DNA of 25,984 nt from Pleurocapsa sp. MO_226.B13. GTDB taxonomy: Bacteria > Cyanobacteriota > Cyanobacteriia > Cyanobacteriales > Xenococcaceae. The stretch lies in assembly GCA_030064795.1 (NCBI GenBank), contig JASJEI010000262.1:1-25984 (forward strand). The letters are read 5' to 3'. Below are positions 1-6,728 of this stretch, in pieces. Below the pieces are notes generated by a model. It was not told the DNA's origin. It saw only the letters and a list, made by a program, of their open reading frames with translations, and did not search any database. The first letter of the stretch is position 1. Each line of letters opens with the position of its first letter. The position numbers were made by a program, and so were the translations under genes.

Positions 1-464
1 TCTTACTTTGATACCTGAATCTTTACCAAGAGAAACTCAAACAGGTCAAAAAACTTTTTCCTAAGTTAGCCAAGATGCACCGCTTAAAAGAACTACTTAT
101 ACCAATTCTCGAAACTAGCTAGATATATGACCAAATTATTTCTTATTAAAATTTATTGACAAATATCTTGCTATTTATAGTTTTTGGCTTTTTAATTTTT
201 AATTTTTATTGTTAACTAAGTCTCTTATTACTTTTGAGAAATTGTATTATTAAAGATTATTTGTCATTAAAAACGAAGCGAGCTAAAGGGAGCTAAAGGA
301 CTAACAAAGATAGCAATTATCTAAGATCAAATCCTGTTTACATAAGAACATTTATCGGTTAAATCGTTAAACCCTGTAGAGACGTAATATATTACGTCTC
401 TACGATCCCTCTGTTTTTTTAAATGTTTTGGTAATCGGATTTCGGATAATTACTATCTTCGTAG
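1..464. other. Gene-free left edge
   Basis: No gene can be supported here. The sequence is AT-rich with stops in all frames. It holds a perfect 28-bp palindrome (376-403, listed separately) followed by a T-run. At 97-110 is TTATACCAATTCTC, the same 14 bases that form the left end of the MITE-like element at 2018, so it may be a solo end of that family. A short open stretch at 2-64 ending in TAA might be the C-terminus of a gene outside the window but cannot be identified. Confidence 0.6.
376..403. repeat. Perfect 28-bp palindrome, GTAG...CTAC type
   Basis: The two 14-base halves, GTAGAGACGTAATA and its exact reverse complement, meet without a loop. Short interspersed palindromes that begin GTAG and end CTAC are common in cyanobacterial spacers, and two relatives occur in this window (3004-3032 and 23158-23183). 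On the plus strand the palindrome is followed within about 10 bases by seven T residues, so it could terminate plus-strand transcripts. In the minus direction, downstream of the DUF2235 gene, no T-run follows. Confidence 0.85.
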
Positions 465-1616
465 TTATAAACACCAATTATGTGGGTTATTACCAATAAA
501 TTCCTTAAGTTTACTAGGACGGTATCCTATGTCAGCACACCAACGTTTTTTAACGCTGTCGTGAAAGCTATCGTCTAGATCGAATTTAGATTCATCTTTA
601 GATTCATCGCGCAATTCCTGATTCAACTTGGTAAGATCTCGCTCCGTCATTCCGTAAGGATCTAAAACATCTAAGATATTTGAGATAAAGTTGTTTTGAA
701 AATTAGTTTTAAAGTCGATAATCTCAGTATCTTCAGCTAAGCTTAAATCCAAATCTAAACCTAACTCACCAGCTTCATCTGCCATCCATTTCAAAGCAGC
801 ATTTGACAAACCCAGAGTTTCTTGTTCGCCACCGCCTACCGAAGCATGATTTCCTGGAAACCAAACTTGTTTTAGATTTCTTCCATTAAAATCCTCTCCT
901 GGTATCATAATTGTCACGTCAAAGCCTGGTGTTTTTTCATCTATGGCGATCGCGTGTCGGGCATTTTCAATAATCGAACTGAGTTTGTTGTCGTGAAACT
1001 GATATCTCACATTGAAAAAGTCGTCAATTAAAAGCAAGGGAGTAAGATTGGGAATCCCCAAAGATCCAACAGTATCCCAACATCCCAGAAATTTAATCTT
1101 GACTGATTGATGGATATTATTATTATTTTTCTGACGAAATTTCTTGGCTTCCTGTTCACGCCTCTGTCGATCGCCGATGCGATAGATTTCATAAGCCTTA
1201 GCGGTATTATTAATATCGGGACGTTTCAGGAGTCCAGAACGGCTAATTAAACCAACCAAACTCCTAACTGTATAAGCTCCTCGACTAAAACCAAATAAAT
1301 ATATTTCATCACCAGGCTCATAATTTAGGCAAAGAAAAATATAAGCTTCTTCAATTTTTTCATCAATCCACCAGCCGAAAGCTCCCCCTCCCAATTTTTC
1401 AATCGAATCGCCAATACCTTTTAGGAATGATTGCGTTCCTCCTCGACTGGGAACTGCACCAATTCCTTCGTCGTAGTAAAGAATTTGAGCAATATTGCGC
1501 TCGTTTTGCTCGTCTATTTGTTTGACTGCTTGAGCAATTTTGAATACATTGGTTGGAACTTGATTATCTTGACTTTGCCAAGTTCCATCACAACAAACTA
1601 TTAAACGTTTTTTCAT
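465..1616 (-). CDS. DUF2235 / Tle1-like alpha/beta hydrolase
   Basis: This 383-residue protein belongs to the DUF2235 family (PF09994), the alpha/beta-hydrolase fold that includes Tle1-type phospholipase effectors. It opens with the typical RLIVCCDGTW segment. The nucleophile elbow is GFSRG (109-113, Ser111), followed by GCWDTVGS (Asp181) and WFPGNHASVGGG (His257). These would form the Ser-Asp-His triad, so the enzyme looks intact. There is no signal peptide or membrane segment, so it is probably cytoplasmic unless exported by a specialised route. No type VI secretion or immunity gene is visible nearby, so a role as an effector is not supported; the family also includes many free-standing cyanobacterial and fungal hydrolases of unknown substrate. 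The start is the first ATG before the conserved segment, with only a weak ribosome-binding site. The gene stands alone, 51 bp from a co-directional DUF4278 gene. Confidence 0.85.
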   Translation of the reverse strand: MKKRLIVCCDGTWQSQDNQVPTNVFKIAQAVKQIDEQNERNIAQILYYDEGIGAVPSRGGTQSFLKGIGDSIEKLGGGAFGWWIDEKIEEAYIFLCLNYEPGDEIYLFGFSRGAYTVRSLVGLISRSGLLKRPDINNTAKAYEIYRIGDRQRREQEAKKFRQKNNNNIHQSVKIKFLGCWDTVGSLGIPNLTPLLLIDDFFNVRYQFHDNKLSSIIENARHAIAIDEKTPGFDVTIMIPGEDFNGRNLKQVWFPGNHASVGGGEQETLGLSNAALKWMADEAGELGLDLDLSLAEDTEIIDFKTNFQNNFISNILDVLDPYGMTERDLTKLNQELRDESKDESKFDLDDSFHDSVKKRWCADIGYRPSKLKEFIGNNPHNWCL

Positions 1617-1667
1617 CTTAATAAAAGGCGATCGCCATTAAATACAAAACAAAATTAAGCTAAAAAC

Positions 1668-1850
1668 TTAAGAATTTTTGCAGTAAGCTATACCGCGATA
1701 GATCCTGACATCCAAGGGAGAAGGATAAGTTTGAATTGGACGACGAAGATGATAAGTTTGTCCGCGAAAACGAGCAGTAAGATCTGAAGGTATGGTTTCT
1801 ACTCGAACATTATTAGTAATATAAGGTTTGCCTAAAAAACGTAGTTGCAT
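1668..1850 (-). CDS. DUF4278 domain small protein
   Basis: This 60-residue protein matches the cyanobacterial DUF4278 pattern as I recall it (PF14105): an N-terminal MxLxFxGxxY, a central TARFRGQTYHLRRP and a terminal VRIYRGIAY. The middle and terminal parts resemble each other (RFRGQTY, IYRGIAY), so the fold may rest on short repeated beta strands. The function of the family is unknown. The start is well supported by a strong Shine-Dalgarno sequence eight bases upstream. Three 12-bp direct repeats lie about 83-118 bp upstream (1933-1968). The gene is 51 bp upstream of the DUF2235 gene on the same strand, so co-transcription is possible. Confidence 0.8.
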   Translation of the reverse strand: MQLRFLGKPYITNNVRVETIPSDLTARFRGQTYHLRRPIQTYPSPLDVRIYRGIAYCKNS

Positions 1851-1857
1851 TTTTGAT

Positions 1858-1864
1858 TCTCCTC
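1858..1864 (-). promoter_or_regulatory. Strong ribosome-binding site of the DUF4278 gene
   Basis: Read on the minus strand, GAGGAGA lies seven bases before the ATG at 1850. Most other genes in this window have weak or no Shine-Dalgarno sequences, so this site stands out and fixes the start of the small gene. Confidence 0.7.
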
Positions 1865-1932
1865 TTGTGTAGCATTACTGTAAAAAAAGTTTATTTATCA
1901 GTATTGTGTAAGCTACTAATAGTAATTTAAAG

Positions 1933-1968
1933 GGGAAAAATTCAGGGAAAAATTCAGGGATTAATTCA
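1933..1968. repeat. 12-bp tandem repeat, three copies
   Basis: The unit GGGAAAAATTCA occurs at 1933-1944 and 1945-1956 exactly, and as GGGATTAATTCA at 1957-1968 with two changes. It lies 83-118 bp upstream of the DUF4278 start. It could be a set of operator sites or simple slippage. Confidence 0.85.
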
Positions 1969-2017
1969 GGTAAAGCTAAAAGTTACCTGTTTATTTATTA
2001 TGAAGAGTTATTAGTTG

Positions 2018-2228
2018 TTATACCAATTCTCTATAACAATGCACTCTTCTAAAATTTAACCTCTCTGCGACTTTGCACCCAATGCGACGGGTATCCTAAA
2101 GGACTAGCCCTAAAGGATTAGCCCTAAAGGATTAGCTTCGCGTCCTTCGCGTCCTTCGCGTCGTAAACGCTTTTGCGTGAGATATCAACTTAAAATATTA
2201 AGTGCAACTTTAAGGAGAAATGGTATTA
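2018..2228. mobile_element. MITE-like element, about 211 bp
   Basis: The left end TTATACCAATTCTC (2018-2031) and the right end GAGAAATGGTATTA (2215-2228) are inverted copies matching at 12 of 14 positions. The similarity extends to 21 of 28 positions and includes a shared TGCACT. There is no coding frame, so it would be non-autonomous. The same left-end sequence occurs alone at 97-110. The interior carries two sets of short tandem repeats. No target-site duplication could be assigned with confidence, and no transposase source is in the window. Confidence 0.55.
2095..2163. repeat. 14-bp x3 and 9-bp x3 tandem repeats
   Basis: CCTAAAGGACTAGC (2095-2108) is followed by two copies of CCTAAAGGATTAGC (2109-2122 and 2123-2136). 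Directly after come TTCGCGTCC, TTCGCGTCC and TTCGCGTCG (2137-2145, 2146-2154, 2155-2163). The arrays abut without spacing and lie inside the MITE-like element. A related stretch, CTCCTAAAGGATACCGCTTC, occurs in the spacer near 5229-5248. Confidence 0.85.
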
Positions 2229-2309
2229 ATTCTTGATTGTCTAGATTTTGTCAAATATACCTAGATAGATCTGTATAATTATGAACAAATCAACTTGAGA
2301 AGTATGTAA

Positions 2310-3228
2310 ATGAAACCTTTACATTCCGTACTTTTAGGGTTACTTATAACTAGTGCAGTTGCGTTTCCAAGTAAGTCCCAAATCAGTCCCGATCGCACTA
2401 CCAACACTAGCGTTACTCCTATCGATAATGGAATTAGAATTGATGAGGGAAATAGAGCTGGAGACAATCTATTTCATATAATAAGCCTTTATTAACTATA
2501 AATCAGCCTCTAGGTTTAAATATAGGCAATAATTCAGGAGATATTGCTGTTAATGGTAGTAATCTACAAGTTAATAATGGCGAAACTTTGGCTCTTTTTG
2601 GCGGTAACGTCACCATTACAGGGGGACAAATCGTAGCACCAGGAGCAAACATTGAATATTGACATTACGACTAATTCCATTTTTGGCTTAGAAGAAAGAA
2701 GCTCTACACCAGAAAACAATACCAATGACATTGATGCTTCTTCTGAATTTGGACTAGATGGCACGGTAGCGATTAACGAACTGGATGTTAATCCCGTAGA
2801 GGGACTAGAAGAATTACCCACTGAAGTAATCGATGTGACCAGATTAATCGCCCAAAGTCTCTGTCAACAGGGAGATCTTAGTGAATTTATCGTCACGGGT
2901 AAAGGTGGTATTGCACCGAGTCCCAACCAACCGCGAGAGTGGGAAGTTAATGAGGTGGATTTGGTCGAACCTACCTCGTTTTCTGAAGATGGGGAAGATG
3001 GGGGTAGGGGGCGAACGGCCGCTCGCCCTTACAGGGGAAGAGATTGTTGAGGCCCAAGGATGGATAATCAACGATCGCGGTGTCGTAGAGTTAGTGGCAC
3101 ATAAAACCGATATTAATGGTTCTGGGTCACAGCCAAAAGACCTTTTAGTATTTTTTTCCCAGGTTTTACTGTTTCTTCTTCTTCGTTTAAATAACCCAAA
3201 AGCCCTTCTCTTTCGTCGCAAAAATTAA
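2310..3228 (+). pseudogene. Decayed filamentous-haemagglutinin (TpsA-type) secreted protein
   Basis: Four pieces of one family lie in order but in different frames. The first (2310-2495) encodes an intact signal peptide and the NGIRIDEGNRAGDNLFH start of the haemagglutination-activity domain, then meets a stop. The second (about 2480-2662) encodes PLLTINQPLGLN and ETLALFGGNVTITGGQIVAPG, typical of the middle of these proteins. The third (2652-3050) encodes the C-terminal part, with NIDITTNSIFG, ASSEFGLDGTVAIN and VTRLIAQSLC. The fourth (about 3037-3228) gives EEIVEAQGWIINDRGVVELV, the usual end. Members of this family are usually many hundreds of residues long, so most of the beta-helix has been deleted. 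The shift between pieces three and four coincides with a palindrome at 3004-3032. No TpsB/FhaC-type transporter gene is nearby. The family assignment is from recognition of conserved segments. Confidence 0.78.
3004..3032. repeat. Imperfect GTAG...TTAC palindrome inside the pseudogene
   Basis: The core GGGCGAACGGCCGCTCGCCC (3009-3028) is palindromic except for one mismatched pair, flanked by GTAG and TTAC. It resembles GC-rich short palindromes common in cyanobacterial spacers. It lies where the haemagglutinin reading frame changes, directly after a GATGGGGAAGATGGGGG stretch of the low-complexity type also seen at 5374-5412 and 12213-12313. Confidence 0.7.
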
Positions 3229-3283
3229 ATTTATCGCCATTAATTTAGATAAAAATTCCCCCTAAGAACAAAACTCAGGAGGT

Positions 3284-3314
3284 GCAAAAAAAGCAAAACT
3301 TTGCTCTTTTTTGC
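3284..3314. terminator. Bidirectional hairpin terminator between pseudogene and psb27
   Basis: The arms GCAAAAAAAGCAAA and TTTGCTCTTTTTTGC pair with one bulge around a two- to three-base loop. Each arm carries an A or T run, so the hairpin could work in both directions. It lies 71 bp downstream of psb27 (minus strand) and 56 bp past the end of the haemagglutinin relic (plus strand), as expected between converging units. Confidence 0.65.
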
Positions 3315-3384
3315 TTAAAGATAATTGTTAAAAGCCAGAAGGGGCTGATGAGACAAGCAAGTCTTTAGACCAAATAGAATAAAC

Positions 3385-3789
3385 TTATACACCTCTCTTT
3401 AAGGAGATTTCAACTTGTCTAAATTCCTGATTTAAACGTTTTTTGAGTTTTTCTGGTAATGGACGATTACCGTAGGAACTATAATAACCAGCGATCGCAT
3501 TTAATGCAGTTTGCATGGTTGTAAACGAGCGCAAACCAGCAGTTTTGGAGTTGCGACGATAACGGGAAGCATAATCGCTGATTTGTTTACGTGCTAGACC
3601 AACAACTTCTTTTTTGTTAGTAGCATCATCGGGCAAATCAATCGCGGTTCTTAAATTTTCTAACACTGCTAGAGTATCTTGGCTGTAATTTCCAGTTAAT
3701 CCAGAGGGATTAGAAGTACAGCCCATTAAACTAATAGCAACTACTAAAACTAAAGCTAGTATGCGAGATAGGTATTTTTTGGAAAACAT
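3385..3789 (-). CDS. Photosystem II assembly lipoprotein Psb27
   Basis: This 134-residue protein matches Psb27, a lumenal lipoprotein that binds the CP43 side of photosystem II during assembly and repair, before the manganese cluster is fully built. A hydrophobic signal peptide (about 5-20) ends in the lipobox LMGC with Cys24 as lipidation site. The mature part keeps the family segments GLTGNYSQDTL, DYASRYRRN, LRSFTTMQTALNAIAGYYSSYGNRP spread over 31-110, and PEKLKKRLNQEF near the end. Length is as expected. It lies 88 bp downstream of pstB on the same strand and before a hairpin terminator, so the two may share a transcript, although their functions are unrelated. No clear Shine-Dalgarno sequence precedes the ATG. 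Confidence 0.93.
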   Translation of the reverse strand: MFSKKYLSRILALVLVVAISLMGCTSNPSGLTGNYSQDTLAVLENLRTAIDLPDDATNKKEVVGLARKQISDYASRYRRNSKTAGLRSFTTMQTALNAIAGYYSSYGNRPLPEKLKKRLNQEFRQVEISLKRGV

Positions 3790-3877
3790 AATTTTTAGTA
3801 AACGATCCCAGGTTCAACCTATCCTACCAAGAAATTGACTCGTTCCAGATCGATCGCCAAAGGTTAAAGTTTAATTA

Positions 3878-4684
3878 TTAACCAAAACGTCCGCTGACAT
3901 ATTGTTGAGTTGCTTCCTCTTGTGGGTTTTGGAAAATTTGTTCGGTGGGAGCAAATTCTGCTAAGTAACCCTGACGATTTCCTCCTTCTACTTCGGTGAC
4001 ATTGAAGAAACCAGTATAATCTGCTACCCGCGAAGCTTGTTGCATATTATGGGTAACAATTACGATCGTGTAATTTTCTTTTAACTGATGAATCAACTCT
4101 TCCACTTTAAGGGTAGAAATCGGATCGAGAGCAGAACAAGGTTCGTCCATTAATACTACTTCAGGCTGGAGGGCGATTGTCCTAGCAATACAGAGTCTTT
4201 GTTGTTGTCCGCCACTAAGGGCCAAACCACTTTGCTTGAGTTTATCCTTTACCTCGTCCCATAGTGCTGCACCACGAAGCGATCGCTCAACCAGCTCGTC
4301 CATGTCACCTTTATAGCCGTTGATTCTGGCCCCAAAGGCAATATTGTCATAGATTGACTTAGGAAAAGGATTAGGTCTTTGGAAAACCATCCCGATTTTG
4401 CGTCTTACCTGAACTGGGTCGATGTCTTTACCGTAGAGATTTTGGTCGTGGTAAGTTACCAATCCTTCTAGACGGAAAATGGGAATTAGATCGTTAAGAC
4501 GATTGTAACAGCGCAATAAAGTACTTTTACCGCACCCAGAAGGCCCAATAAAGGCGGTGACTTTGTTTTTGGGTACATTGAGATAAATACCTTTTACTGC
4601 TAAAAAATCACCATAGTATACATTGACGTTCTCTGCTTGCAGTACTGTTTCTGTTTGACTTGCAGTGTGTTGATCGTAAACCAT
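3878..4684 (-). CDS. Phosphate ABC transporter ATP-binding protein PstB
   Basis: This 268-residue ATPase would energise phosphate import through the PstA/PstC membrane pair. It shows Walker A GPSGCGKS (47-54), the Q-loop FQRPNPFP (Gln102), the ABC signature LSGGQ (156-160), Walker B VVLMDEP (from 176) and the switch histidine in THNM (His212). The LIPIFRLEG and [24 protein letters not shown] segments are typical of PstB rather than other importers. Length is normal. The odd point is isolation: no pstS, pstC, pstA or phoU flanks it, with 770 bp of gene-free sequence upstream and psb27 downstream. It is therefore probably a second or detached copy that works with permeases encoded elsewhere. 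I saw no convincing Pho box upstream. Confidence 0.93.
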   Translation of the reverse strand: MVYDQHTASQTETVLQAENVNVYYGDFLAVKGIYLNVPKNKVTAFIGPSGCGKSTLLRCYNRLNDLIPIFRLEGLVTYHDQNLYGKDIDPVQVRRKIGMVFQRPNPFPKSIYDNIAFGARINGYKGDMDELVERSLRGAALWDEVKDKLKQSGLALSGGQQQRLCIARTIALQPEVVLMDEPCSALDPISTLKVEELIHQLKENYTIVIVTHNMQQASRVADYTGFFNVTEVEGGNRQGYLAEFAPTEQIFQNPQEEATQQYVSGRFG

Positions 4685-4912
4685 AAAATCTACTTATTGG
4701 GAAACCTTATACTTATACAATAATTTATTAGGCATGATTTTATTCATATTGAACTCAATCCTAGTAGGCTATAGTTATGACTATTTTAACTTTTAGTAAA
4801 GAAGCACTCGGTGATTTGTTAACTATAGTCCCAGGCATTTTTTCAATAGTTTAACAAGAGCTAATTTAGCCTTGGAAATAGTTTGAGATCGTCTCAAGCA
4901 GAACCAAAAGCA

Positions 4913-5016
4913 ATATAGCGGTCCTAAATCATTTGTGAATCTAACCAATGACTAAAGACTAATGACAAAAGACCATAAGCAGAATAGTTCTCTCAATTCA
5001 GATAGGATTGCTATAT
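4913..5016. mobile_element. MITE-like element, 104 bp
   Basis: The left end ATATAGCGGTCCTA (4913-4926) and the right end TAGGATTGCTATAT (5003-5016) are inverted copies matching at 12 of 14 positions. The interior holds degenerate ATGACTAAAG and ACTAATGACAAAAG repeats and no coding frame. The sequence type and size suggest a small non-autonomous element or a dispersed structured repeat. Target duplications are not evident. Confidence 0.45.
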
Positions 5017-5207
5017 GAATCATTCTGTTAATAGTATTCCAAAATATGGGTATAAAATTGTATTTATTTTATTGAGACAAAAATTGTTGCCGAGCCAAAG
5101 TTGACCACAAAAAGATGAGTTCGGAATTCGTGCAGGGGCTGACTCACCGAACTTGTTTCCAGAGCTTGAATGCCCCGTTTTGTGACGGACGTTTGCGTCC
5201 CCAGCCG

Positions 5208-5292
5208 ATATGCGCAGCCCGCGCATGACTCCTAAAGGATACCGCTTCACATATCGCTGCGCATATTATACCCTTGTGGTATCGCGGTATCC
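5208..5292. repeat. Two interleaved perfect inverted repeats
   Basis: ATATGCGCAG (5208-5217) pairs with CTGCGCATAT (5257-5266), and GGATACCGC (5237-5245) pairs with GCGGTATCC (5284-5292). The arms alternate A-B-A'-B', the order of an H-type pseudoknot if transcribed. Whether it is transcribed is unknown; degenerate nested repeats are the alternative. Confidence 0.6.
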
Positions 5293-5373
5293 GTGATGGA
5301 CGCGGTGTCGCCCCTGAATTCCCAGAGACAAGGCATCCCTTATCTATACGGGAGTTAGTTTTGAGTCGTTGCT

Positions 5374-5412
5374 TCTCCATCTCCCCATCTCCCCCATCTT
5401 CCCTCGTCTCCA
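5374..5412. repeat. Low-complexity CTCCCCATCTC run
   Basis: A tandem-like run built from CTCCCCAT, CTCCCCCAT and CTTCCCTCGTCTC units. Stretches of the same kind occur inside the kinase gene at about 12262-12312 (same orientation) and in reverse orientation in the haemagglutinin relic just before 3004. Confidence 0.7.
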
Positions 5413-5457
5413 ATTTCCTCCTTTGCACTCTTACACTCCGTAGCTTGAAAATGCCGA

Positions 5458-6117
5458 TTATTCCAGATTATTTTTGGCTTCTTGGGCTACTTGCTCGGAC
5501 TCGTCATCTACTAACTTAGCAATTGTGGCTTGAGCTTGTTCGCCTCCTAATCTGCCGAGAGCTTGAACCAAACGATAGCGTATTTGCCAGTCTTCGTTGT
5601 CGGCAAAATCAGCTAGCAAAGGAACGGCCCTGGAATCTCCTAATTCTCCCATCGAGCCAATTGCAGCCGTTTGCAACAGATTATTATCGGACTTGAGGGC
5701 TGCTTCTAATAGCTCGAAACCGCGAGGCTCTCCTAATTCTCCCAATGCAGCAATAATACTAAATTGGACTAGCCATTCTGATGTCTCATGGTAGGCTTTA
5801 GCCAAGTCTTCAAAAGCTTCTACCAATTGTAATCCGCCAATGGCATCGGCCGCTGCTGCTTGGACATCTGGTTCTGGATCGTTAAATAAGCGATCGCGCA
5901 ACAGGGCTAAAGAGGTTTTGGTGTCAGTCTGTCCTAAAGTATCTAGCTGGCTGACTGCTGCATAACGCACGCGAGTATTGTCATCGGTGACCATTGGTTG
6001 CACCATGGCAAAAGCTGTTTCAGGCTCTATTTGACGGAGTTGGTTTAAACCCCTAATTCTCAAGCCAAAGTCTTCGGAATTTAGCAAATCTTTGACTGAT
6101 TCTGGTGTAATACTCAT
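5458..6117 (-). CDS. HEAT-repeat protein, NblB-like
   Basis: This 219-residue protein is made of bihelical HEAT repeats of about 31 residues. Repeated cores such as NTRVRYAAVSQLDTLG, EPDVQAAAADAIGGL, LLQTAAIGSMGELGD and DWQIRYRLVQALGRLG place a small residue and an arginine or glutamine at equivalent sites. The opening SITPESVKDLLNSEDFGLRIRGLNQLR and the overall length fit the cyanobacterial NblB family, which is related to phycobilin-lyase HEAT proteins and is needed for phycobilisome breakdown under nutrient stress. The assignment is by recalled similarity; a generic HEAT scaffold or phycobilin lyase subunit is the alternative. It is the last gene of a minus-strand series, 55 bp after the CBS-domain gene. 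No terminator was seen after it. Confidence 0.72.
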   Translation of the reverse strand: MSITPESVKDLLNSEDFGLRIRGLNQLRQIEPETAFAMVQPMVTDDNTRVRYAAVSQLDTLGQTDTKTSLALLRDRLFNDPEPDVQAAAADAIGGLQLVEAFEDLAKAYHETSEWLVQFSIIAALGELGEPRGFELLEAALKSDNNLLQTAAIGSMGELGDSRAVPLLADFADNEDWQIRYRLVQALGRLGGEQAQATIAKLVDDESEQVAQEAKNNLE

Positions 6118-6172
6118 AGATTCAACATCTTTTTGGAATAATTTGGTTTTATGCAGGGCGATCCGAAGTTGC

Positions 6173-6631
6173 TTATTCTGCTGCCATCATCCGAATGACA
6201 TCTCCCTGGGTAATAATTCCAACCAACTGAGAGTTATCATCTACAACAGGTAAACGGCGTAGTTTTTTCTCGTGCATTAATTTGGCAGCCTCTCGCACCA
6301 AGCGATCGGCTCGAATGGTTACAGGGCGATCGCTCATTGCCTCTTTGACAGTTTGACCCAAGGCTTTATGGACTTCTTGATTGTGTTTTGCTGGGTTTTG
6401 GAGATAGATTACGCTGTCTAGAAACATTACATAGGGTGGTGCATCTACCCCTGTAGCTTGCCATGTCAGATCGGTCTCGGAAATAACTCCTACTAATTTT
6501 CCCTTTTTATCGACAACGGGTAAACCGCTGATCTTATTGTTAGCTAGGATCTGAATTGCTTCCTGCAAGGAGGTTTCGGGAGATACCGTAATCGGATCGG
6601 CAGTCATAATATCTGCAACAGTTTTGCTCAT
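6173..6631 (-). CDS. CBS-domain pair protein
   Basis: This protein consists of a tandem pair of CBS domains, a fold that binds adenine nucleotides and regulates partner proteins. The first runs from VADIMTADPITVSPETSL to KLVGVISETDL and the second from VKEAMSDRPVTIRADRL to QLVGIITQGDVIRMM. The linker includes a PPYVMFLDSVIYLQ segment found in many cyanobacterial stand-alone CBS proteins. I chose the ATG at 6631 (152 residues, starting MSKTVADIMT) because family members begin there. An upstream in-frame TTG at 6679 would add 16 residues without a clear ribosome-binding site. It lies between ilvE and the NblB-like gene on the same strand. The ligand and target are unknown. Confidence 0.85.
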   Translation of the reverse strand: MSKTVADIMTADPITVSPETSLQEAIQILANNKISGLPVVDKKGKLVGVISETDLTWQATGVDAPPYVMFLDSVIYLQNPAKHNQEVHKALGQTVKEAMSDRPVTIRADRLVREAAKLMHEKKLRRLPVVDDNSQLVGIITQGDVIRMMAAE

Positions 6632-6728
6632 CTTCGGTTTTGAATCAATCGTATAATTAGCTACCTCTTCTTGATTCAATTTATCGCGAATCGTCTCGGT
6701 TTAAAACTAAACTGTCACTATTGTTAAT

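Larger units (their letters stand above)
1851..2309. other. Repeat-rich spacer between DUF4278 gene and pseudogene
   Basis: No coding frame is supportable. The spacer holds the DUF4278 promoter region, a 12-bp triplicate repeat (1933-1968) and a MITE-like element (about 2018-2228) that itself contains a 14-bp triplicate and a 9-bp triplicate. The last 80 bases are AT-rich and lead into the start of the haemagglutinin relic at 2310. Confidence 0.7.
4685..5457. other. Long gene-free spacer rich in repeats
   Basis: None of the open frames here resembles a protein. The stretch contains the pstB upstream region, a 104-bp MITE-like element (4913-5016), interleaved inverted repeats (5208-5292) and a pyrimidine-rich low-complexity run (5374-5412). 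It is noticeably more GC-rich and structured from 5130 to 5350 than in its first half. No tRNA-like fold was recognised. Confidence 0.65.

Noticed and set aside
2..64. Open frame ending in TAA that might be the C-terminus of a gene left of the window
   Set aside because: Only 20 codons and no recognisable motif.
465..1850. DUF2235 and DUF4278 genes as a toxin-immunity pair
   Set aside because: DUF4278 is a widespread cyanobacterial family, there are no secretion genes nearby, and nothing in the sequence supports a pairing.
4690..4800. ACCTTATACTTATAC-like sequence upstream of pstB as a Pho box
   Set aside because: It does not show the spaced CTTAACCT-type repeats expected of cyanobacterial Pho boxes.
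5020..5519. Several open frames of 76-94 codons on both strands in the pstB-nblB spacer
   Set aside because: Their translations are compositionally odd, overlap each other and the repeats, and match no family I know.
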